From Anisodus tanguticus (lineage: Eukaryota; Streptophyta; Magnoliopsida; Solanales; Solanaceae), in NCBI GenBank assembly GCA_034509755.1, contig CM067541.1, forward strand, positions 26,294,501-26,358,500: DNA of 64,000 nt. Reading direction: 5' to 3'. The position numbers and the translations under genes are program-made. Below are positions 20,933 through 33,879 of the stretch, piece by piece. Below the pieces are notes generated by a model, which saw only the letters and a program-made list of their open reading frames with translations, was not told the DNA's origin and made no database searches. Position 1 is the first letter of the stretch. Every line of letters starts with the position of its first letter.

Positions 20933-22981
20933 GATTATTTTTATTAATGAATAAGGTTTATATACATGATATATAATCTTTAATTATGGAAATTAAATCT
21001 ACCTTTTAATAATACAAGACTACTACCATAATTATACTTGTATAAGAATTCTAATAATATGGTAACTAAATATACACAATACACGGTCTGTACATATCGA
21101 ATATAAACGGACCATCTATCATACCCCCGCAGTCATAGCGGGCGGTTGTCGTACGCTGAGACTGTCCTTTAAATCTTCAAACAGAACTAACTTCCCCTTA
21201 ATAAAGATGTCAACAATTTGGTACCGTGAAGGGACATGCAAGACATGTACTTGTACACGAGCTACCCTTTCGTTAACAAAGTGAATATCCATCTCGATAT
21301 GTTTAGTGCACTGATGTTGGACCGGATTCCGAGAGAGATAGACCGCACTAACATTATTGCAGTAGACCAATGTAGCTTTCTGAATAGAAAAGTGAAGCTC
21401 TAATAGGAGATTGCACAACTAACAAGACTCAGACACCATATTGACTACCACTCGATACTCGGCCTCCGCACTGGATAACGATAACATAGCCTGGCGTTTA
21501 GCCGACCAAGAGACCAAGTTATCACCAAGAAACATACAATAACCAGATGTCAAACGTATGGTATCTGGACATCCACCCCAATCAACATCTGTATAAGACA
21601 CGAGAGTAGATACATAGAGGATGGATATAAGTGCAAACTATAATCAAGAGTGCCCTGAATGTAACGCACAATGCATTTTAGAGAATGCATGTGCTCGTCC
21701 CTCGAATTATGCATAAATAAATACACCTGCTGCACTGCATAAGTAATATCAGGCCTCGTGAATGTAAGATACTGAAGAGCCTTTGAAAGACTACGATAGT
21801 GGGATAGATCCTCATAAAGTGTACTAGAATTAGCACTCAGCTTCGGTTTGGTGTCCACCGGAGTAGGAGAAGACTTACATGAGGACATGCCAGCTCGTTC
21901 AATAATCTCAGCTGCATACTTCCTCTGGGATAGAAAAAGACCACCTGCATGACAAGTGACAACTGTACCCAAAAAGTAACTCAAGGCCCCCACGTCTTTC
22001 ATAGCAAATTCAGTACTGAGAAGAGACATGATAGATTTGCGCAGTTTATCAGAAGAGGCATTCAATATAATATCATCCACATATAATAGAATGTATGCTA
22101 GAGAAGTACCATGACGATAGATGAACATAGATCCGCAGCAGGCAATTGGCCTGTTGGCTGAGAAGCTGGACCTGGAGAAAGCATGGATATGCCGGCGGGC
22201 GAGGGCCGCCTGGCGGCCGAGAAACAGATCCGGGCGGATAATAGGGCCAGCGGGCGAGGGCCCGCCGGCGGAAAATAATCAGAGGAAGGGATTGGGCCGG
22301 TAGGCAGTGGGCCCTGCTAGCGGAATTTGTTCATGGGTCTGTCGGTCCATATCCCAAAGTGGGGACCAGACTAAGTGGTGGACCACATACGGTGAGAGCT
22401 CATCATCTAAAAAGTTATATGAATTGACACGTAATTACACAATTTAGCAAACGGAAATTGGGTTTCATAAAAAATGACATATCATTATGATTTTATTAGA
22501 GGACAAATCAAAACATTTATAACCACGATGATTAGACGGATAACCCAAAAACACACAAGCATTAGAACGAGTTTGAAGTTTGTTAATTGTAGTGGATGGG
22601 AAGAGAGGATATCACAAACACCCAAACACCTTAAGATGAGAATACGAAGGATCTTTATGATAAAGATTTTTAGTAGATATTGGTATGCTAATCCTTTGCT
22701 AGGGAGTATGTTAAGAAGGTAAGTATCCATTTATAAAGCATGATGCCAAAATGAAAGTGGTAATGAAGCATGGGCTAGTAAAGTCCGAACAATATTATTA
22801 ATGGTATGAATTTTTCTTTCGGCTTTCCCATTTTGTGAGGACGTATGAGGACAAGAAAACCGAAAGGATAAGCCATTAGTGTTATAAAATTTCCGAAATG
22901 GCCCATTATCAAATTCCCTTCCATTAGGGGTCTACTATTGTCAATAATACCAGGGTAGTATTGTTCCTGAGAGGTAACCAA
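20933..22981 (-). mobile_element. Ale-like Ty1/Copia remnant, minus strand
   Basis: On the minus strand the order is integrase (22981 to 22485: LLNILPSKGLAYQ and related in two frames), a short GC-rich linker (22480 to 22130), RT from 22128 (YILLYVDDIILNASSD; ALQYLTFTRPDITYAVQQVY), RNase H (to 21119: YCNNVSAVYLSRNPVQHQCT, HIEMDIHFVNERVA, stop after TAGV), a purine tract (GCGGGGGTA), then an LTR at 21121 to 20933 (189 bp, ends TGAT..ATCA). Direct apposition of linker and mid-RT implies an internal deletion. It is the same family as 11222-13345. No 5' LTR is present. Confidence 0.8.
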
Positions 22982-25719
22982 CTAGCAAAACCTAAATTGC
23001 CCTCCTAACATCCTCGTCAGATGGTGATGAGGGTATATCTGATGGTACGGGGGTCTCTCTTGGCGCCCCTGATCATATCTGGGTCAAAGACTAATGGAGA
23101 GGTAAACTGCTCGTATCATCCAATGGGTCAGTCTCGATAGAAGATGTATCTCTCGAAGAAGACATCGCTGAAATCATAAACACAATAAGGTTAGGAAGAG
23201 GATACTTACAAATCGGCTCTAGTGCACGATCTAGATCAAAAAAGAAAGAAATCATCCTAAATGCCGTGTAGCCTCCTTATTATAAGTGTGGCGCACAACA
23301 TACCAAAAACAAAGACATCCCTAGGACTGACCTATTCTAATACTAAGTTTGTCACACCCCAACCTTGGGGGTGTGGCCAGCACCCGGTGTCCTAAGGCCT
23401 AAGCGTACCAATCATGATACCTGTAATGTATTCAACAACATATAGCTGATAAGGCCTTTGACGAATGATTACCTGGGAAAGGACACAATCACCTGCATGC
23501 AGAAAAGGTCAAACATATACATATATATACACCAAGGCCGATATAAAAACAACGAGTCTACTGAAAAGGCCGACAAGGCCACACAAGACTACTATACACA
23601 AAACGACTATCTACAAGGATCTAGAGAGTACATCAACAACATTTGGTCGGGACAGAGCCCCGCCATACCCAACTATGTACATAAATAAAATAACCATACC
23701 TAATCACACATTGGATAGCTTAGGAAGAAAAGAGTGGGACAACCTTCAGTTGAGTCGAGTCACCTACTATGAGGTATCGTCTGAATACCTGCGGGCATGA
23801 AACGTAGTGCCTACGAAAAGAGGCATAAGTACAAAAAATATACTTATTATGTAAGGCAGGCAACATATAAACAAAGGATGAAATACGAAGTAAGAGTATT
23901 GAAGTCAATCTGAAACTCATAAATAGCCTCTGAGGGCACACACTATCACGATCGTAAATATATGTGTGTCTGTAAATATTAAGCCACTCATCGAGGCCAT
24001 ATATATATATATATAATATAGTACCAAGCCGCCATGTGGTCAAATCATGTTATATCATATCGTACCCGGCCTCATTGAGGAATCGTTCGTACCCAACCCA
24101 GATATGGGACTCGGTAATATCAAAACCAACTGCAATGGTGTGCACATATAAGTGTCATACCCGATCGACTATAGTGCAGCCGGTAAGAAAATAGATACAT
24201 ATATAAGTGCAATGCAAGAAATGACTCGGAATGGCCTTATGGATTTGATAGGAGTGACTCAAGGTCATTCTCCTTCGACTATCGTTATATAACAGTGTTC
24301 GTATCAATTGTTCCAAGAGTCATCAAGGATCATAAGAAGATATAAGATTTAAAGGGAACTAAGGGGGGAAGTGTATTCATCAACGAACAACAATAAGACC
24401 ATGAGACATATATCGATATGAAATAATAAGGTTCACAAGCTTTAATCTCAAGAATAGAGTTCCTTTTTGAAGTGATGTCATTATGGTTACGTTTAGTCAC
24501 AGATCATGCCAAAAGAACGAATGAAGGAACCTTACATACCTTGTTGATGATAAATACAATTCCAATGATTCCTCGCTTGTCCTACAATCGTCGACCTAAG
24601 TAATAAGGACAATCCGTATAAAAATTCATTCAAGAGTCTCAAGAACTTATCGTTGTGACATTTCGTCGAACACTTAGCGTGCATACTTTACTCTATTGTA
24701 TTACTATGGCAACTTAAGATATCTTTTCATCTATTTTACAACAATAACCATACTATCAAGCTCAACACAACCATACTCCATGAAATCTAGTCATAGTTAT
24801 CTTAAAAACCTCATCAAACTATCCAACAACCAACACACCAACTGCCATATTTAACCATAGAGTTTATCTCTATCTATCCATGTTTTACTTTGTGCAAATG
24901 ATTACTTTAAGTTAATAGAGACATAACAACATGAGAGGTAGCAAGAACCTTACCACAAATCATTCAAGAATCCTTCTACAATAAGCTCCAATTCAATCTC
25001 CAAGAAGTCGACAACCTTGTCAAGCTAACTAGAGAGGATTTCAAGATATTTTTGATCCTTATAAAGGGAAATCACCTTAGATACATGTATATATGTTATT
25101 CAATGATGGAGAGGCTTTGGGGAGTATTTGTGAGTTGTTGGGAGCTAAAGAGGTCCAGAAAATGAAATAAAAGTGAGCTGGCAGTGAGGTGAAGGAAAAG
25201 TGACTTTGATCTGTGGTCTCGTCCGCAAGGTGGAATGGGTTCCGTAGGGCAAAATATTTAGCATATCGTCCTATCTTCGTCAAATATTGTCGAGATGTAA
25301 TTCCTTTAATCCCAATGACTTATTACCATCCATAAACCTTCTTAACATCCATTTATGCCATAAATAACCCTTGGAACGGGGCTCGGGTCATCGAAAATTG
25401 AATCAGTTAATCGAGTTCTCAAACAGGCGCGAAACAACGAGTATGACTCAGATTCATTTTGATATACTTCCAATCTTGGCCCAATGCCTTCCTTTATACT
25501 TCTTATGAACATCATAACTCTTTTCATCTTACATTGGCTAGACACGACATGCTCAACGCACGTATTTGCGAGCATGAAGGGCTTATCGACTTTTAAACTC
25601 TTCCGACTTCTCCGGATTTCAACTCAACCATTCCGTACTCTTCCAAATGGAATCCTCTTTCTTATATTAGGCTTCTTAAATTAAGGTACATTCGATATGT
25701 TAATTTACGGGGTGTAACA
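22982..25719 (-). mobile_element. Tekay-like Ty3/Gypsy: 5' LTR, PBS region and gag start
   Basis: The plus strand has TGTCACACCCC at 23350 and GGGGTGTAACA ending at 25719, giving a 2,370-bp LTR in minus orientation. Left of it lies a mutated primer site (TTCTAATACTAAGTT, from a CTCTGATACCAAGTT-type original) and a leader. A minus-strand gag start (MSSSRDTSSIETDP at about 23165) follows. The element is cut off at about 22982 against the Ale remnant. Leader and LTR start are homologous to 46285-46530. Confidence 0.7.
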
Positions 25720-25799
25720 CCTCGAGTCAATGACCATGGGAATACGAAATGTAGTCTTCTAATGGGCTTCAAACACTTTTAAAATATTCAAAACCCTTC

Positions 25800-27434
25800 T
25801 GATGTATATAAGAAGTGGTGTAAGTGGGTCAAAGTTTGGTTGTTAATGGGTTGACATGAAAATGGAATTGAAATAGGGTTCTCGGGTGGGACGCTTCTGC
25901 CGGCAGTGTGGTGTTTGTAGGGTGTGAATGGGTAGTTTAGGGAGGAGTTGGATTGAGGCATTTTGTAGGGGTATTTTAGGTATTGTGAGGGTTGTGTTGG
26001 TGGTCGGATTTCTGTGGTTGGGTGGTGTAAAGGTTCCAGAAATGGACTGGAACAGTGAGGTATCGGTAAGAGGTGGTTTGTGGACTGTTTGGGTATTGTC
26101 GGGTTTGGACATGTATTTGTGGGTGGTTTCGGTTAGGGACCTTTGGTGTGGGTGTTTGAGAAGTGTTGTAGAGTATGGTGTTAAAGGAATATGATGGTTT
26201 GGACATGGAATGACATGAGGTTGCTAGGTGCAATCTCAGGTGCAAACCAAGTGATGGTCGGTCGATATGGACAAGGATAGAGACACGAGGTTTTTAATGC
26301 TCGAGTCGACACCAAGTGAAGTAGGCCAATTGGACAAGGACTTGATCGAGGTTTCTAAGTACAAGCTCGAGTACAAACGAAGTGAGGGTGGCCCATAACC
26401 TTGTGATAGACCCTTGGCTTGGGTTTGGTTGGATCACACAAGTTCTAACTTCCACTTGCACCAAGGGGTTCCTTTAGCTTGGATTTAGCTAGATCACGCA
26501 AGTTCTAACCAAACTTACATCGAAGGGAACCTTAGCTTGGGTTCAACTAGATCATACAAGTTCTAGCTAAACTTACACCAAGGGTTTGACCCACAAAAGG
26601 ATCGAAGGCCCACACAAGGACCAACTAAGATAAACAACACATAAGTTAAATAACTTATCAATTGAATAAAACTCAAATATTTTCATTCATCCACAACCGA
26701 TTTTACAACAACTTAAGGTCCTATTTATACTAGTATATATACCTTTCTAGAAGACAACTTAATGGACTCTAAGTCAAACCACTCGACGACAATGGGAAAG
26801 GCTTTGAATTCTTGGCTAAATGGGAATAAGTGGGAAAGGGTTCGGGTTAACTTGGGGGACAAGGAGTAGACCAACTCTTCAAGTTCTATAGGCCACTGTT
26901 TTATGTCTTCCATGTAAAGCAATGTATGAACTAGTTAGTTCTTGAATTATTTCCTTGGAGCATGTGTGGAAGCTTCTTGTTCTTGAAGTGCCTTGGTCGA
27001 AATGGGAAGGAGAGGTCCTCGACCAACCTTTCATGTCTTCTAGGCCATCCCTTTGTGTTATCCAAGTTGCTAAGTACATAAACTATTTAGTTCATGAATT
27101 CTCTTCTAGATGATTCTTGCCTTGTCACCCGTTCTTCATACACTCTCGGCCTAGTCACTTTATTACATGGCATATTAATTATATCCTAAGAAGAGCTAGT
27201 AATTAAAATAAGAATTAAAATAAGCTAAAAGCAAATGATCTCGACCAAGACCTACATAAAGGCCGAAAATAACATGCCTTCTTTTCAAATCTTCAAGTCC
27301 AATCTTCAATCCCACTCCACAACCCATACCATAATAAGCATATCATCTTAGGCCGATCGATAATCTTTGGAACTCTGAGCATGTCATCTCGAGGATCAAA
27401 TTGGAACTTTGAGCTCACTGTCTTTTTTACATCA
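25800..27434 (-). mobile_element. Solo Gypsy LTR with perfect target duplication
   Basis: It starts TGATGTATATAAG and ends TTTTACATCA, with 7-bp inverted termini TGATGTA/TACATCA. CCTTC flanks both sides (25795-25799 and 27435-27439). Length is 1,635 bp. The orientation is taken from the homologous LTRs at 42389-43364 and 50086-51450, which belong to minus-strand elements. The plus strand is G-rich in the first 400 bp. Open frames inside it are not genes. Confidence 0.85.
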
Positions 27435-30400
27435 CCTTCTTGGGTCAATATGTGCTAATCAGTAGAGATTTGGCTTAGCTCTACCCTAAATTGACTAGAG
27501 TGGGATTAATCAAATGACTGGGTTACCTAGGTGGACTGCTCGAGGTGAACTGTTGTTAACTGTTGGATGACAACGAACCAACTAAATCTTCAACAAGTTC
27601 CAAAAAATTATTTTTTTATTTTTACTGGAGGACGATTGTGAATTCGCATAGTGGTCTTTATGCACTGATGCAAGTGTGTGTGATTTTTCATTTGGCGAAA
27701 GATGATATGCATGAATAACATTAATAATTATAATAAAATAAACACATAAGTAATTAAAGCAATGTTATATTATTGGAATCCTTATGGTTAGAACCTAATT
27801 GTATTCCCCAGCAAAGTCGCCATCAGTTACAGTTCACTTTTACGCAGAGACATAAAAGCTACTGAATAACTCATGGGTTCTTGGAATTTATTTATTTTTA
27901 GTGTTGTCACCTAATTTATAAGGAAAACTAAGAAAATCATATTTTTAAAGGATTTTTCAAAATAAGAGAAAAATCCTAAATTAACCAGAGTTCGGGATAA
28001 GGGTTCAAGTGATCTCCCGGGGAAGGTGTTAGGTACTCCGGTATTAAGGATTCGTAAAATACGGTAGACCTAGAGTCTTATATAATAAAAAATAGTTTTA
28101 TTTACTTGAAATATTCAAAATTATATATATATATATCAAATCATTTTCCACCAAAGAAATTAATATTTACCCAACACTTTAAAAAGTAAACGTATTTCCT
28201 TTGAAAACCTTCCCTTTGGAATGCAAGATACTCTGTTTTCATCAAAAGAGATAGTAAAATGTTGATTCCTTTAAAAAATGTTCATCTTTATATAAAATAG
28301 AGAATGGAAATATAAAAATAAACCTTTTTATTTATAAAAGTAGATCAACCGCTAGTCTATGTTCCCTTTAGCGCAAATCATAATTATAAAAGGATTTTTC
28401 AAATTATTGAAGAGTAATTAAATTGAGTTAAAAAATAACGTATTAATTATTCAAGACTTGTCCCTTTTTCAAATAACTTAAGCCAATTTTTCATTCTTTT
28501 ATCTTGAAAGAAATCCAAGTTTAAGAAAGATCCCTTTTCCCTTGTAAAATAAACTAGAAAATTAAACCAACTTGTTTTTTCCAATTATTTGCAAATTTAG
28601 TTTAAAGAGATTTATTTAGAAGTACATATAATGAAACAACCAAAATATTAAAGCATCTTTTGTGAATTAGCCGAATTTAAAGTTACAAAGTGATTCTAGT
28701 TTTGAAAGAGGGTCAACTACATAATATCAATCAAATTCTATTTTATGGTTCCAATAATAGTTAAGATTTTACAAATAGACAAATACAACACAGTAAGATA
28801 GAAAAAATTAAAGATGAAATAAAGCAAATCGGGCTGGTGGGTATACCGACCCACCAATTTTATGTGAGAAAGAATAAAAATCATATTTTCTACACTATTT
28901 TCACCCATGGTTGGGCCTTCTAACCATTTTACCCATGGTTGGGCCTTCTATCAATATATATACCATTTTCGCTCATGGTTGGGACTTCAACGGTCGGACT
29001 CGATGAAGTAATATGTTTGTTGGGACATCAGGCCCAACGGCTTAACCATTTGCGAAAATGTAGCAAAGTGTGGGCTCACAGGCCCACGAGACATGTGAAG
29101 GATAGAGAAAAACATATGAGGCGGTTAGAACGCGCCCGAAATTTATCGATAAATGTAAAATTAAATAAACACGGAGGTGGAATTAAGCACACAAGCATGA
29201 CAATTTGTATTAATTGTAGCGGTCTTGAGGAGGAAGAACAGTTAGCAGGCCCAAGAATCACAAATACTTAGGAAGACAGATCAACCCAGATGCATATAGG
29301 CCCAGTTAACAGACATCCTCACTTATACATGATATATCAGCCCGTTAGAACATAATACATACATGTAGGGGGGCTGATATACAAAAGATACTTAGAAGAT
29401 ACAAAGTATACCTAGAGTATAACTTCAATATACACTCAGTGTATACTTAAGCTCTTACCCTTTGTATATCCCGAAGCATATTATTCTTATACATCCTCAG
29501 CAAGCAAGAGAATTAAATAAGGAAAGCTAAAAAACATAGACATGCTCTTAATTAATCATTGGGAAGCAAGAAGGAGAATCACATCTTCTAGATTCAGGCA
29601 GATCAGACATATACATCATAGTAACACAAACTCAAGCATGTGCATTAACTTAACATGAAGTAAATGCCCCAAGTTCACTGTCACTTTCCAGATCCTCTAT
29701 CCATACAAAAAAAATTTCAAAATCAAGCTATCTCCTTTATATACCTACTTCATGATCCCATTTATAAATTAAAACATATAAGACAGACATACAATAGGTC
29801 AACACCACATAGCTCCACTCAACAGATGCAAGATCACTAATATAGATGCTATATGGACAACTTAGTAAACAAGTTATGATACCACAATAACTTAGGAAGT
29901 CTAGCAATCTATGCATAAATATGTCTCTCTTTGCAAACAAGGCATGAAAGTAGGCAGTCAAGGAGGCATTGTATACTCAGACAAATAAGAGCAAACACAT
30001 GATTATTTGGAAGGTTATGGAGGCCTTGAGGCACACAGTAAATCGCTTTTAGAGTGCAACATCCCAATAGTACAAAATTACTTAGATCAGAATACATATG
30101 CAACATCTTACTCATGCTACATCATTGGACATAATGACATTGAGGCAAATAGCAAGCATGTGAGCATACAGACACAGATAAGAGACAAAAACCAAGCATA
30201 GAGGGTCTCTCCTAGGTGCATAGGGCAGTTTAGACTACATCAAGCATGGTGACACCTTTAAAATAGATATAACAGTTAACATGGTCATAAAATGAATCTT
30301 AAGCCAAACAAACATCATCAAAGGCATATTGGACTGATCATAAGAAACTCAAACAGGCACATAGAGAGAACTCAAGTTGCCTAACCCATATTCTACATAC

Positions 30401-31810
30401 ACACTTGTAGATATGCTAAGTAATAGAATAAATAACTAAACTAAACTGCTTCTTAACCACATATGGACATATGAACAAGCTCATGTAACACATATTCAAA
30501 TAGTAGACCCAATTGATTCACAAGAAGCATACAATTATGTCCAAATTACACATTGGGTGTGGTAGTACTTTTAGGAGGGCATAGCATGGTCAAAAGGGTC
30601 ATTAAGCACAGCCTGAAACCTAAAAACTATCATGTAAGGCCCACATAATTCTGTAGGGGTGTACTCAATCATATATTGGTTTACAATCTACAGACAACCT
30701 AGGTATTAAGAAGTGCATACAGAAGAGACTCAAAGATGTTAACATGCTAGCATAAAGGTATTTCAATGCATCAACAAGCTAGGCATATAAATAATGCACT
30801 TAGTAGAACACATTAAGTATAGTAGCATGGTTTAAACAAGTCAATCAAGGACTACATTTTAAACATATAGGATTGTTCATACTATACCAGATCATAAAAA
30901 GTCCTGGACACATTTTTTGCCAGCTAGGAAGGTACTTAGCATATCCACACATACATAGAATAGTTCAACAAAATGAGAGGCAAACATGGGTGAGTGTGGG
31001 CATGATTTTGACATGCAAGAGGTAAATTCATGTTATATGTTAGGTTTGAAGATATTTGAGCAGGTAGGATTATGACATAACTAGTGTAACTTTTCCCCAG
31101 ATCCCAAACCAACAAATCATCAGGTTTTAGGCAAATAACATACTCAGGACATGAGAGACCAAGTACAAGACCATGAAAAAATAGACAACTATCTCAAATC
31201 TACTTTGTATCTTTGTGAATCATAAGTAAGAATCAACAATCAAATATGAGTCTTAAATGGACTATATCAGATTCTTCAACAGAACAGTACCACACTATAT
31301 GCATATTATAGGACTCTCAGTATAAATCTAACATATCAGATATATTATTAAGCCAAATACATATTAACTTAATCTCTAATCATAATTACAGTCTAGCATA
31401 ACATCTAAAATACCCTATGTTAACATGGATGATCTAACAACTTATTCACATCAGATCATACAAGGGCTAACACTACTTAGTCCATACAAGATTACACATA
31501 TCAATTTAGAATATAAGACATAAATATCACTGACTTAGGTTAAAAACATGCTAATATACTTGAAATTAAGCACTCAACAACCAGAAATTAAACTAACAAC
31601 CCTCACAAAACACACATTACATAAACAATAAAGTAAAGACTGAAGGAAAATTCAGGCTTACCTTTTCGATGTGTAGCCGTGAATCGAGATCCGTAGTAGA
31701 AAACCTTCCTTCAAACCACACGAACTCAGACACATAAAATATAAATAAACTTTAGACTTAGAAACACTATAAGATCCTAGGGTTTCTAATTTTTGCACAA
31801 AATAAAGACT
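27435..31810 (-). mobile_element. Tat/Ogre-like Gypsy: leader, PBS and first part of 5' LTR
   Basis: On the minus strand TGGCGACTTTGCTGGGGAAT (27803-27822) is the tRNA-Arg-like primer site typical of Ogre/Tat elements. Sequence to its left (27435-27802) is the leader. To its right begins the LTR, AT-rich with a threefold CCCATGGTTGGGCCTTCTA-type repeat (28903-28990). The LTR is interrupted at 31810 by the Tekay-like element and resumes at 43546. No protein-coding part of this element is recognisable in this block. Confidence 0.7.
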
Positions 31811-32720
31811 TGTTACACCCCGTACTTTGTATATTGTTTCCATCGTATGTTAACTAACGTAAGCTTGGTGAGGTTGAGATCCCTACACAAGGTTGTGAAA
31901 AGTTTAAATAAGTGTTAATTATGTTTCATAAGAATTTGGGGCTAAATGAATCAAAGAAATTAAGTTCGTCGAATCTCGGGGAAAGGTAGGCAGAATTTTG
32001 GCACAACCTTTTGGGGGTATATATTCTAGTATATAAGTACTTATGGGATCCATAAAATATATAAATTCAAGTTCAGTGAGTTTTATTTCCAGCGCAACAA
32101 ACTGTTTGTTAATCAGATCTTTGTGAAAGAAGTTATGTGCGTTTTAAGAAAGAGCTGCAGAGAAGATCGTAAAATTAATTACGGGCCATAAAACTCTAAT
32201 TTTCCATCGTAAAACCAAATAAAAACTTGGAATGAAGGAATGATTGATGTTAAGATTATAGTTAATGATATAGAATTGGAAGGAGGAAAAAATAGAAGAA
32301 AGGTATAATTCTATAATTGCATAAGTATGATTGCAGCTCGCTAAGTCTAAACTATTAATAGTAGTATTGATTCTTATCATTATAGATTGATGTATGAGAA
32401 GAGACAAGATTAACCTTCCTTGATAGGGCGGTTAATTTAAGTTATGTAAGGCTAATTTCCTTTTTTGGCATGGCTCGGTGTAAATACTTTCTTGAAATGA
32501 ATTTCCTCTCGTTAAGTCGAATGACCACATGTCCTTCTCGATGGAATTGATCATGTCCTTTATATACTCCTTATCAAGTAGCCATTATTGTATTTTATAT
32601 GTCTCAAATGATTAGTAAGGTTGATGACGTAGCGACAATAACAATGGTTGGAGGATACTGACCATAGGTCACTCCAACTCTGATTATGATATCCTTTGAG
32701 GTCTATCTTGCATTACACGT

Positions 32721-32817
<97 letters not shown>

Positions 32818-33697
32818 CCACACCGCGCCACGCTATAGTCAGTCGGGCAGGTATTTGTTTGTGCACACCCCTAATTATTTGGGCAGATACCACTGCATCA
32901 TCTATGGTCGGGCAATTTATTATGAGCTCACCCTACAAAGGGATTTTATATGATACTATATGGCCCCGTAGAGTGGCCCGATTTTACGTACATATATATA
33001 TTCATGATTGTGTCAGTTGTATGCCCTCAGTGGCTCTTTCTGAGTTCCAGGTTAACTTATGTACCTTTATCTATTGTATTTCATTTCATGCTTACTGATT
33101 ATATCTCCCTTACATATTATGTACATCTTTCGTACTGACGTCCCCTTTTTCTGGGGCGTTGTGTTCATGCCCACATGTATAGATAGGCAAGCGGACGTAC
33201 GTCCCTAGTAGTGTACTTGTTGTTACTTCGTTGGAGTCACTAGGTACTTATGTAAATATGTTTTGACATTTTGGGTACGGCGGGGCCTTGTCCCGACTAG
33301 CTATTGTATCATAGTACTCTTAAAGGCTTGTAGACTAGTATTTGTGTATATTCATCTTGTCTGGCCTTACTGGCCTTCTTGTCAGTTGGCGATACTCTTG
33401 ATATGGCCTTGATGACCTCAGTTATGTATATATAATATTGTTAGGCCACTTCTGCTTGAAGGTTGTACATTTTTATCGTGTTATGATTATTTGGAGGCCT
33501 TGTCTGCCCTAAGTGCATATTAGAGATTCCAGGTTCTATAGTTGGTACGATCGGGCCTTTGAGTGTCGAGTATCGGCAAAGATATATCTCTTTTGAATCA
33601 CTATCAAATAGAAAGTCCAATTGTTCAGTTGGTTTAGAAAAAGGATTCGTTTCAACTTCCTGATTCTCTCGTTCAACCCCAAGGTTGGGGTGTGAAA
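31811..33697 (+). repeat. 5' LTR of the Tekay-like element
   Basis: It matches the 3' LTR closely for about 430 bp (AAGCTTGGTGAGGTTGAGAT, CTTTTGGGGGTATA, AATTAATTACGGGCC) and again over its last ~250 bp (ATTTGGAGGCCTTGTC, AGAGATTCCAGGTTCTA). The middle differs from the 3' copy, so at least one LTR was rearranged. It contains an (AT)n run of about 84 bp (32726-32809). Confidence 0.8.
32726..32809. repeat. (AT)n microsatellite in the Tekay-like 5' LTR
   Basis: About 42 uninterrupted AT units. Open frames on both strands here encode only Tyr-Ile repeats and are not genes. Length is likely polymorphic. Confidence 0.9.
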
Positions 33698-33879
33698 AAC
33701 TTGGTATCAGAGCAGATCTATCCTAGGGTGTCTTCAAATAGTGTCTAGTAGGGTCTTGGTGTTGTGCACTACACTTATAAATGCTACAGGACATTTAGGA
33801 TGATTACCTTTCTTTTGATCTAGATCGTGCGATAGAGCTGAGTCGTAAGTGTCTATTTCTAACCTTTATTTTGTTTACA

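Noticed and set aside
22121..22303. Arg/Ala-rich plus-strand frame
   Set aside because: It is antisense to the GC-rich linker of the minus-strand Ale element.
25843..26245. Overlapping frames in the G-rich start of the solo LTR
   Set aside because: The region is an LTR with a clean target duplication, and the same G-rich sequence recurs at 42.5 and 50.2 kb without conserved frame.
32684..32953. Tyr-Ile repeat proteins on both strands
   Set aside because: Translation of the (AT)n microsatellite in an LTR.
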